From Gemmatimonadota bacterium (GTDB lineage: Bacteria > Gemmatimonadota > Gemmatimonadetes > Longimicrobiales > Gaopeijiaceae), in assembly GCA_021295815.1 (NCBI GenBank), contig JAGWBQ010000017.1:1-54967 (forward strand): DNA of 54,967 bases. Reading direction: 5' to 3'. Below are positions 18,282 to 25,626 of the stretch, one piece after another (the first letter of the stretch is position 1; the number at the start of each line of letters is the position of its first letter). The position numbers and the translations under genes are program-made. Below the pieces are notes generated by a model. The model saw only the letters and a program-made list of their open reading frames with translations, did not search any database and was not told the DNA's origin.

Positions 18282-20081
18282 ATGGGTTGGCAAGATCCCT
18301 ATACGTCCGTGTGCTCCCGGGTCCCGGAGCCCGTCCTGGCCGGCCGAGTCTCTCGCTCGGGCCGCTTCCCGCTCTCGTTCGGGGTGGGCCGGCTTCTCCT
18401 GCTCGCGCTGACGGCGTGCGCTCCTGCCGACGGTGAGTCCCTCCCGGGTCGGTCCGAGGGGGCCGGAGAGGGCTCGGTGACGCCGGCGCCCGTCACGAGC
18501 CCGGCCGCGAGCTCGGGCAGATCCACCGTCTACGCCCCTCGCGGAGCTGTCGCTACCAGTCACCCGTTAGCTACCGGGGCGGCGCTGCGCGTGCTCGAGA
18601 ACGGGGGCAACGCGTTCGACGCCGCAGTGACGGCGGCGGCCGTCCTCAACGTGGTGGAACCCCACATGACCGGAGCGGGGGGCGACCTCTTCGCCATCGG
18701 CTGGGTGGCCGCGGAGGAGAGACTCGTCGGACTCGATGCCAGCGGACGCTCCGGCTCGCTGATCGACGTGGACGCCCTCGTGGCGGGCGGGGCCACCGCC
18801 GTCCCTGGGAGCGGGGCCCAGGCGGTGACGGTGCCCGGCGCGTTCTCCGGCTGGGACGCGCTCGTGCGCGCACACGGCACGGTCACCTTGGCGGAGGCGC
18901 TGGAGCCCGCCGTCCGCATCGCCGAGGAGGGCTTTCCGGTCAGCCCCATAGTCGCTTCCGACTGGGCGGGAGTCGCTGAACATCTCAGGAGGGATGCCGG
19001 AGCTGCGGCCACATTTCTTATCGACGGCGAAGCCCCGGCCGCAGGCGAGTGGTTCGCGAACCCCGACCTGGCGCGCACGTTCAGGCGGGTCGCCGAGGGC
19101 GGCATTGAAGAGTTCTACGGCGGCGATCTGGGGCGCGAGATCGTGGACGGACTGGCTGCGCTGGGAGGTTATCTGACACTGGACGATCTCAGGGAGCACG
19201 AAGTCCGCTGGGTGGAGCCGCTCTCGGTTCGGTACAAGGGGTACGTTCTGCACGAATTGCCTCCGGCCGGTCAGGGGATCGCCGCCCTGCAAATGCTGGC
19301 CATGCTCGAAGGGTTCGATCTGCGCGCGATGGGCCACAACACGCCCGAATACCTCCATCACCTGATCGAGGCGAAGAAGCTCGCGCACGCCGATCTGGCC
19401 CGCTACGTGGCGGATCCGGCCCATATGGACGTGGTCGTCGCCGAGCTTCTCGACCGGGAGTACCTCGCCGCCCGAGCGGAGCTCATAGATCCGGAAGCCG
19501 CCCGGGACCGTCCCGACCCCGGGGAGCCGGCCACCGCGTCCGAGACCATCTACCTCTCCGTGGCGGACCGACACGGCAACATGGTCTCGTTCATCAACTC
19601 CATCTACAGCTACTTCGGATCGCGGGTGGTGGTGCCCGGCACCGGGCTCGTGCTCCAGAACCGCGGCGCGGGTTTCACGCTCGAAGAAGGACACCCAAAC
19701 CGGATCGGCCCGCGCAAGCGTCCGCTCCACACCATCATCCCGGCGTTCGTCACCCGAGAGGGCGAACCCTGGCTGGCCTTCGGCGTCATGGGCGGCTCCA
19801 TGCAGCCTCAGGGGCATGTGCAGGTGGTGCTCAACGTGATCGAGTTCGGGATGGATCTCCAGGAAGCCATCGACGCACCTCGCTTCCGGCATCTTTCGGG
19901 GACCGAGGTCGCGATCGAGAACCTGACGCCTGAGGGCGCGGAGGCGCTCGCGGCTCTCGGCCACACGCTCCGGAGTCCGCTGGAAACGGCCTTCGGCGGA
20001 GCGCAGGCGGTGATGCGGCTGCCGCGGGGATGGGCGGCCGGTTCGGATCCGCGCAAGGACGGGATGGCGGCGGGCCACTGA
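18282..20081 (+). CDS. Gamma-glutamyltransferase family lipoprotein
   Basis: 599 residues with an N-terminal hydrophobic segment ending in a lipobox (LLLLALTAC, cysteine near 46), so probably lipid-anchored outside the cytoplasm. The Ntn-hydrolase precursor is clear: ATSHPLATGAALRVLENGGNAFDAA at the start of the large subunit and EPHMTGAGGDLFAIGW. The autocleavage site is in SETIYLSVADRHGN, with the nucleophile Thr at about residue 422, followed by SFINSIYSYFGS and the conserved GGSMQPQGHVQVVLN. It cleaves or transfers gamma-glutamyl groups, for example from glutathione; oxoprolinase or cephalosporin acylase activity in this family cannot be excluded. The start may be downstream of the ATG chosen, because more than 30 residues precede the hydrophobic core. 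Confidence 0.88.
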   Translation: MGWQDPYTSVCSRVPEPVLAGRVSRSGRFPLSFGVGRLLLLALTACAPADGESLPGRSEGAGEGSVTPAPVTSPAASSGRSTVYAPRGAVATSHPLATGAALRVLENGGNAFDAAVTAAAVLNVVEPHMTGAGGDLFAIGWVAAEERLVGLDASGRSGSLIDVDALVAGGATAVPGSGAQAVTVPGAFSGWDALVRAHGTVTLAEALEPAVRIAEEGFPVSPIVASDWAGVAEHLRRDAGAAATFLIDGEAPAAGEWFANPDLARTFRRVAEGGIEEFYGGDLGREIVDGLAALGGYLTLDDLREHEVRWVEPLSVRYKGYVLHELPPAGQGIAALQMLAMLEGFDLRAMGHNTPEYLHHLIEAKKLAHADLARYVADPAHMDVVVAELLDREYLAARAELIDPEAARDRPDPGEPATASETIYLSVADRHGNMVSFINSIYSYFGSRVVVPGTGLVLQNRGAGFTLEEGHPNRIGPRKRPLHTIIPAFVTREGEPWLAFGVMGGSMQPQGHVQVVLNVIEFGMDLQEAIDAPRFRHLSGTEVAIENLTPEGAEALAALGHTLRSPLETAFGGAQAVMRLPRGWAAGSDPRKDGMAAGH

Positions 20082-20116
20082 GCGCCGAACCAGGGAGCCC
20101 GAAAGCAGGCCGTCCG

Positions 20117-21073
20117 GTGCGAGCGGAGCGCCGAACCGACCCTTCTTCCTGGCGGGAAGGCGACCCGGGAGACGGAAGCTTCATTCCGTACTCGCGCCTG
20201 CCCGAAGGATTCGTGGAACGCAGCGGGCGGCGGAGCAGGCCGGTCGAGCCTCGCCCTGCCGCCACGGTCGTGCTCTATCGGGAGGTGGAGCGGGCGCCGC
20301 CGCCCGGCAGCCTGCGGCGGAGCTCGCCTGAGCGCCGATCGCTACCGAGTGCCGCGACGGCGCCGGAGTCCGAGGTGCTGCTCGTGCGCAGGAGTCGGTC
20401 GGCGGGCTTCGTGCCCGGCGCTTATGTCTTTCCGGGCGGTCGCGTAGACGAGGCCGACACCGCCCGGGAGCTCTCGGAACTGGCGGATCCGTGCCGGATG
20501 GCGGAGCTCGCCGGTCAACTCGGTCTCGACCCTCGGCCGGCCTCGGGCTACCTGATGGCGGCGGTCCGGGAGGCCTTCGAGGAGACCGGCATCCTCCTCG
20601 CTCGGAGCGACGGGGCTCCGGTACCGCCCGGAGCGGACTCGCCACGGGTCGGCCGGCTCCAGCAGGACCTCCTGAACGGCCACGGCACGCTCGCCGACGT
20701 GTTCGTCGCTCTCGATGCCCGGGTCGACTTGGAAGCGGTCGCGTATATCGCGCACTGGGTGACCCCGCTGGCCGAACCGAGACGTTACGACACCCGCTTC
20801 TTCGCGGCCCGGGTCCCGGACGGCTCGGAGGCGCTCATCGACTCGCGCGAGATGACCGACGCCCTCTGGTTGACTCCGCGCGAGGCGCTCGCTCGCCACG
20901 CTCGAGGTCGGCTGCCGATGATCTTCCCGACGTTGCGCACGCTGGAGAACCTGGCCGGTCACCGCAATGTGCGGAAGGCCGTCGAGGCCATTTCCAGTGC
21001 GTCGGTTCCGCGGATAATGCCGGAGCTCGTAATGGAGAAGGAAGGAGCGCGCTTCCGCTACGAACGCCGGTAG
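20117..21073 (+). CDS. Nudix hydrolase (NUDT19/NUDT7-like)
   Basis: About 318 residues. The Nudix signature is split by a ~50-residue insert: GAYVFPGGRVDEAD, then later MAAVREAFEETGILL with the catalytic REAFEE core. That arrangement is typical of NUDT19-like members that cleave CoA or related diphosphates. A proline/arginine-rich N-terminus precedes the fold. An ATG at 20030 would overlap the upstream gene by 52 nt and add low-complexity sequence, so I chose the GTG at 20117, 35 nt after the gamma-glutamyltransferase stop. Its substrate is unknown. It is probably co-transcribed with the preceding gene. The convergent gap after it (21074-21194) shows nothing I can name. Confidence 0.82.
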   Translation: MRAERRTDPSSWREGDPGDGSFIPYSRLPEGFVERSGRRSRPVEPRPAATVVLYREVERAPPPGSLRRSSPERRSLPSAATAPESEVLLVRRSRSAGFVPGAYVFPGGRVDEADTARELSELADPCRMAELAGQLGLDPRPASGYLMAAVREAFEETGILLARSDGAPVPPGADSPRVGRLQQDLLNGHGTLADVFVALDARVDLEAVAYIAHWVTPLAEPRRYDTRFFAARVPDGSEALIDSREMTDALWLTPREALARHARGRLPMIFPTLRTLENLAGHRNVRKAVEAISSASVPRIMPELVMEKEGARFRYERR

Positions 21074-21194
21074 CGGCGGCAGTCCGTGGCGAACCTCGCA
21101 CGAGCGCTACGCCGACGTGCCGGAGATACTCACTCCGATCTGGCGCGCCAAGCCACCCACGGCGAAGAAGCGCTCCAGCGTGAGCGGCGCGGGC

Positions 21195-22406
21195 CTAACT
21201 GCGTGCCAAGTCTCGCACCTGCGGGTGCTGCACGTCCAGTTCGTCCGTCCAGATACCGAGGATCTCGTCCACGCCGATGTCCGTGACTCGGAAGTCCTCG
21301 GGAATCTCGACACCTCCGAGCCAGTTGCCGTCAGGGCCGAGCACCAGCCAGGGTTCCGGTCCGCCGCTCTCGCTCATGCCACGAAAGGGACTTAGCCAGA
21401 TCGCGCCGGTGGGGTCCACCAGCATCCGGGCGTAGGCCGGGCGGGTTTCCGGTGACGGCAAGTCCTCCATTGCGTCAACGTAGTACGGAGGCAGAGCCGA
21501 CACTCCCGGCGGCAGGGGAACGTTGAGGCGGGCCTCCCGCTCCGCCCGAACCTGCTCTGCGTTTAGGGCCAAGGGAAAGTCGGGGATCCGAAGGATGCGG
21601 ACGGTGTCGCCGCTCGCGTTCAGCTCTTCGATCTGCATGTGGTCCGAAGAGCCGACGAAGATCCTGTCGCCATGGGTGTCAAGCACAGAGGATTTTCTGA
21701 AAAGGGGAGCCGCGCTGAGGATGTCGTTGGTGTACTCCTCCCAGCCGGGTGTCCAGCCGATGGTGTCGCCGTTAGTGCTTTCCAGGTCGAAGAGCACCAA
21801 TACCGTGGGGAACCGCACCAAGCCAACGGCGTCGTAGTCGAGCACCGACATTTCGACAACCATGAGTCCATCGCCCACGTATCGAACCTTGTTGATGTAG
21901 CGGTCGGGCCCCATCGTGCGGACCAGCCCGAGATCGCCTCCGAACATGGCCATGCGGCCATCCCAGTTGATGCCGAGCAAGGAATCGCCGACGAGTTCGA
22001 TCTGCCCTAGGCTGGTGAACTCGCCCGGACCCTCGCCGCTGCCTCCCGCCGAACCGACGAAGTCGCCGTCGGCCGAGAACTTCCGGATCTCGTCCGAGCC
22101 TCGGTTCGCCACGACGATGCCGCCATCCGGAAGCCGCCTCACGTCCCCCACCCGATTGAAGTAGTGCGCATCGCCCGTGCCCGATTCCGCCAAGTCGAGC
22201 AAGGGCTCCACACCGACCCGCCAGTGCGCCGAATCACCCCAAGCCGGCGCAAACGACTCGATGATCGTGATACCGGCGCTGTCGCGCTCGACAGAGAGTG
22301 GAGGCAGATCGTCGTCGGTGGAGCACGCGCCGAAAAGCGCGGCCAGGACTGTGAGCCGGACTGGGGAGCCTACGCTCCGGCGGGTGGAGTTGTTCGCCCT
22401 CGGCAT
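21195..22406 (-). CDS. 6-bladed beta-propeller lipoprotein
   Basis: 403 residues. An N-terminal signal ends in the lipobox LAALFGAC, then the family motif RDSAGITIIES, a blade with GGSGEGPGEFTSLGQIEL, and repeated beta-strand blades (RLPDGGIVVANRGSDEIRKF). Near the C-terminus ARMLVDPTGAIWL precedes a last blade, then DEILGIWTDELDV. The ligand is unknown. Its ATG starts on the base right after the stop of the ETF-quinone oxidoreductase gene upstream, so translation is probably coupled. It may be a partner or accessory of that redox operon, or simply a member of the large propeller family seen at 36-45 kb. Confidence 0.82.
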   Translation of the reverse strand: MPRANNSTRRSVGSPVRLTVLAALFGACSTDDDLPPLSVERDSAGITIIESFAPAWGDSAHWRVGVEPLLDLAESGTGDAHYFNRVGDVRRLPDGGIVVANRGSDEIRKFSADGDFVGSAGGSGEGPGEFTSLGQIELVGDSLLGINWDGRMAMFGGDLGLVRTMGPDRYINKVRYVGDGLMVVEMSVLDYDAVGLVRFPTVLVLFDLESTNGDTIGWTPGWEEYTNDILSAAPLFRKSSVLDTHGDRIFVGSSDHMQIEELNASGDTVRILRIPDFPLALNAEQVRAEREARLNVPLPPGVSALPPYYVDAMEDLPSPETRPAYARMLVDPTGAIWLSPFRGMSESGGPEPWLVLGPDGNWLGGVEIPEDFRVTDIGVDEILGIWTDELDVQHPQVRDLARS

Positions 22407-24053
22407 CTACATCTCCCGGTAGGCTGGGCCCGTTCCGCCCTCGCGGGGACTCCAGCGCGGGCCGAGCACGTCCGTCGCGCGACAGTCGACGCAGTTGGGC
22501 GCGTTCACGACGAGCTTGTCTTCGCGGTACTCGTATACGCCGGCCGGGCACAGGGCTTCGAGCATGCGGGCGTGCTCGGCGTCTACCGGTCCGTTTCCGA
22601 CGTCCAGGTGGGAGGGGATGTCGTCCCGGGTCCGATTGCCGGAGCGGAAGACGGCGTCGAGCTTAGAGAAGGTGAGTTCTCCGTCGGGCGTGAACGGCTC
22701 GCGCTCGGTTGGCGGGCGTCGGGAATGGGCCGCGTCTTCATCCACCGCGATGCGCCCGCCCGGGAACCTGCCCCCGGTGAGCGTCATGAGGCCTGCGCCG
22801 ATCACGCCCCGCGCCATCCCGCGCTTGAAGGCGAGTCGCATGTTGCGTCGCTTGTGGAGATCGCGTCCGATCTCGCTCTCGTCTGCGGCGGCCGTATAGC
22901 CGGCCAGGGCTTCCTCGGAAGTGTCGTCGTTACGGAGCGCCGAGAACGCCTGCCTTGCGGCGAGGATCCCGGAAAGTACCGCGTAGTGGACCCCCTTGAG
23001 CGACGAGACCTCGACGTAGCCTGCGGCGTCGCCCACGATCAACGCGCCCGCGCCGTGGCGGCGTTCCGGGAGCGAGTGGTACCCACCTTCCGGGATCGTG
23101 CGCGCTCCCCATTCGAGGAGTTCGCCGCCTTGGAGAAAGGGCTTGAAGAGCGGGTGCAGCTTCATCCTCTGGAGAAGTTCGTGTACGTCCAGGCCGGCGT
23201 CGGCGCTGTCGAGCCCCGCCACCAGCCCGAGGGAGATCTTCCTGCCGCCCATGGGATACATGAAGGAACCGCCGAAGGCACCCTTCAGCGGCCAGCCCAT
23301 GGTGTGAACGACCCGGTCGAGCGGCCTGGGCGCCTCCCAGAGCTCCTTGACGCCGAGGGCGTAGATCTGCGGATTGGCGGAACCCACGCCCTGCCAGTCG
23401 AGCCATGCCTGCGTCAGCGGTCCCCGCGCGCCTTCCGCTACGATGGTGACGCGCGCTGCGACGTCCATCGCCGGCATGGCCCCGGGGCCGGCCGCTCCCG
23501 AGCGATCCAGACCGGAGGGCGTGGTACGAGCTCCGATCACCGCCTTGCCCGAGGTCAGCAGCGAGGCGACCGGGAAGCCGGGAAAGAGCATGACGCCCAT
23601 GGCTTCGGCTTGCTCACCGATCCAGCGCACCAGCTCGGAGAGGGAAACGAGGCGGTTCCCGTGGTTGCGCATGGTCGGAGGCACGGGCATCCGCAGTGCG
23701 CGTTCCTCGGTCAAGAAATACGTAGACTCCCGCGTGACGGTACCGCGGAAGGGCAGGGAGTCGGGGGAGATGCCGGGGAAGAGCGAGAGGAGAGGTCCGG
23801 GGTCGATCACCGCGCCGGAGAGCGAGTGCTCGCCTATGGCTGCGGCCTTCTCCAGGACTCCGATCTCGATCTCTCCGCCCGCCTCTCCGGCCTCGGCGGC
23901 GGTTCGCGAAAGCCGGGCCAGCTCGACCGCCGCCGCGAGGCCGGCAGGCCCGCCGCCTATGATCGCGACGTCGAGCGGAACCGCTTCGGAGTCGGGTTTG
24001 GACTCGACGACTCCGCCGCCCGCGAGCGCCGGCCTGTGCTCCAGCGGTATCAC
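22407..24053 (-). CDS. Electron transfer flavoprotein-ubiquinone oxidoreductase (ETF-QO), variant cluster site
   Basis: 548 residues. It has an FAD-binding Rossmann motif near the start (VAIIGGGPAGLAAAVELARL), the ETF-QO segment GEHSLSGAVIDP, MGWPLKGAFGGSFMYPM, LIVGDAAGYVEVSSLKGVHYA, and a C-terminal ferredoxin-like domain (CPAGVYEY...NAPNCVDCRATD...PREGGTGPAY). It passes electrons from ETF (beta-oxidation, amino-acid oxidation) to the quinone pool. In typical ETF-QO the [4Fe-4S] ligands are one Cys plus a CxxCxxC triplet; here C502, C521 and C524 are present but the fourth position is Thr527. The cluster may therefore be altered. Its start overlaps the preceding propeller gene by 4 nt (ATGA), so it belongs to that operon. 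Confidence 0.9.
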   Translation of the reverse strand: MIPLEHRPALAGGGVVESKPDSEAVPLDVAIIGGGPAGLAAAVELARLSRTAAEAGEAGGEIEIGVLEKAAAIGEHSLSGAVIDPGPLLSLFPGISPDSLPFRGTVTRESTYFLTEERALRMPVPPTMRNHGNRLVSLSELVRWIGEQAEAMGVMLFPGFPVASLLTSGKAVIGARTTPSGLDRSGAAGPGAMPAMDVAARVTIVAEGARGPLTQAWLDWQGVGSANPQIYALGVKELWEAPRPLDRVVHTMGWPLKGAFGGSFMYPMGGRKISLGLVAGLDSADAGLDVHELLQRMKLHPLFKPFLQGGELLEWGARTIPEGGYHSLPERRHGAGALIVGDAAGYVEVSSLKGVHYAVLSGILAARQAFSALRNDDTSEEALAGYTAAADESEIGRDLHKRRNMRLAFKRGMARGVIGAGLMTLTGGRFPGGRIAVDEDAAHSRRPPTEREPFTPDGELTFSKLDAVFRSGNRTRDDIPSHLDVGNGPVDAEHARMLEALCPAGVYEYREDKLVVNAPNCVDCRATDVLGPRWSPREGGTGPAYREM

Positions 24054-25513
24054 GGAAGGCGCAGCGCCGCCGGAATGCGTCTGACGACTATCGTTTTGGA
24101 CAAGTCGGCGTCGATCGTCACCCAGGCCGCGAGTCCGTCCGGACCGAAGGCGTCGGGGAGCTTCGTGCCGGCCGGGAGGGTGCCGGCGTAGGTGTCGTCG
24201 GCGCCGACGATGTCGATGGGGCCGCCGGCAGGTGCGGAGAGTCCGCCGATCCCACCTGGAATAATGGTTGCGTCCAAGTCGGACTCCGATTCGAACATCG
24301 ACAAGGGATCGCCGGTCCTAACCACCCAGAGAGCGCCGTCCCAGCCGACTCCGAGGCCCGAGAGCACCGGCACCTCCGGGAAGAACTCCGGGTTGACCTG
24401 GTCGGTGAGGCCTGCCAACAGACCGTCCATCACGGCCGCCGCGTCCGACGGCATGAGTTCTTCGATGCCGTCCAAGGCCGCGCTCTGCGCCTCTCTGATG
24501 CGGGTTCCGATCTCGGCCCTCATCTCCTCCGTCACAGGTGTCGGCGTCAGGGGGCGTCGGACTATCCGGTTCAGGCGACCGTCGGCGTCGACCAGTTTCA
24601 CCTCCCAGGTGGTCGAGTCGATGTACGCCAGACCGTTGTCCGGCAGGACCCCGAAAGCGAACGGCGGAGGGAAGAGCCAGGCGGTTTGGGCCCGGTCCAT
24701 GGACAGGAGCGAGCTCATGTCGGCAAACGCCATCTCTTCTTCGCTCAGCTGCGTGATGTCCGGGTTCATCTGAACGCCGATGCTCGTGGCCTCCCCTTCA
24801 GACGGCCGCCAGGCGCGAAGGGCAGTGTCCACCGTGACCCGGTTCCCTTCCAGGCCTACCCGTTCGACGATTCCCGTCGGTCCGGTGTTCAGAGTCTGCA
24901 CGGAAAAGGTCTGCTCGTCGATGTCCATGTCCATGTCGCTGAGCACGGTCCTGTAAACGAAAGCCCCGTCCCGTCCGGCCGCGACCCGCTCCGCCAGCCC
25001 CGCCAGCCCCGGCACCATCCCCGTCAGCATCCCGCCGGACGGCCGCGGGAAACGTACCATGCGCTCGTAGGCCCCGTCGGGAGCGTAGACCAGGAAGGCG
25101 CTGTGCTCCCGGTCCTTCACCACGGATCTGCCGTCGGAGAGGACCCCGAAGTTCACGGGAGCCCGAAAATCTCCACGTTCCCAGCCCATCCGGCCGAATT
25201 CGCGCGCCACGGCGCCGTCCACCCCGAATACGACGATGCGGCCAGTCTGCGGCCGAAGCCCCTTTTCGAAGACGAGGAGCTCTCCGGCAGAGTTGAAGGC
25301 GAGCTGGAGCTCCTTCGTGAAATCCGCGAAATCGCCGAACGGGCTCTCGGGTTCGGGATCGTCGGACTTGGGCATCGCCACGCTGTAGACCTCCACGAAA
25401 TCGGCCTCCAGCGCACGGTCCTGCGCCGGCAGCTCGACGACCTCCTGGGCCGGAGCGGCCGAGGTCGGGAATATGACCGCCAGCAGGGCGGCGACGCTTG
25501 CGTTACGTATCAT
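24050..25513 (-). CDS. Exported 6-bladed beta-propeller protein
   Basis: 487 residues with a cleavable signal peptide (MIRNASVAALLAVIFPTSAAPAQE). Blades are visible as ELQLAFNSAGELLVFEKGL, IVVFGVDGAVAREFGRM and LVYAPDGAYERMVRF, with an acidic helical insertion (SEEEMAFADMSSL) and a C-terminal DAFGPDGLAAWVTIDAD...TIVVRRIP. That C-terminal pattern recurs in the truncated fragment at 54074-54406, so both belong to one subfamily. It has no lipobox, so it is periplasmic or secreted. The frame continues far upstream; the ATG at 25513 begins a proper signal peptide (an ATG at 25558 is the alternative). It overlaps the ETF-QO start by 4 nt, implying a functional or at least transcriptional link to the respiratory chain. 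Confidence 0.8.
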   Translation of the reverse strand: MIRNASVAALLAVIFPTSAAPAQEVVELPAQDRALEADFVEVYSVAMPKSDDPEPESPFGDFADFTKELQLAFNSAGELLVFEKGLRPQTGRIVVFGVDGAVAREFGRMGWERGDFRAPVNFGVLSDGRSVVKDREHSAFLVYAPDGAYERMVRFPRPSGGMLTGMVPGLAGLAERVAAGRDGAFVYRTVLSDMDMDIDEQTFSVQTLNTGPTGIVERVGLEGNRVTVDTALRAWRPSEGEATSIGVQMNPDITQLSEEEMAFADMSSLLSMDRAQTAWLFPPPFAFGVLPDNGLAYIDSTTWEVKLVDADGRLNRIVRRPLTPTPVTEEMRAEIGTRIREAQSAALDGIEELMPSDAAAVMDGLLAGLTDQVNPEFFPEVPVLSGLGVGWDGALWVVRTGDPLSMFESESDLDATIIPGGIGGLSAPAGGPIDIVGADDTYAGTLPAGTKLPDAFGPDGLAAWVTIDADLSKTIVVRRIPAALRLP

Positions 25514-25626
25514 GGGAACGATGGCTGGGATGAACGGGGCCGGCGGTACGTGGACCATCTCGCTGGAACGTCTTCGGGAGGCCTTGTCCTGAAGGCTGTG
25601 CGGAGGGTATAGATGTGAGGCGGGAA

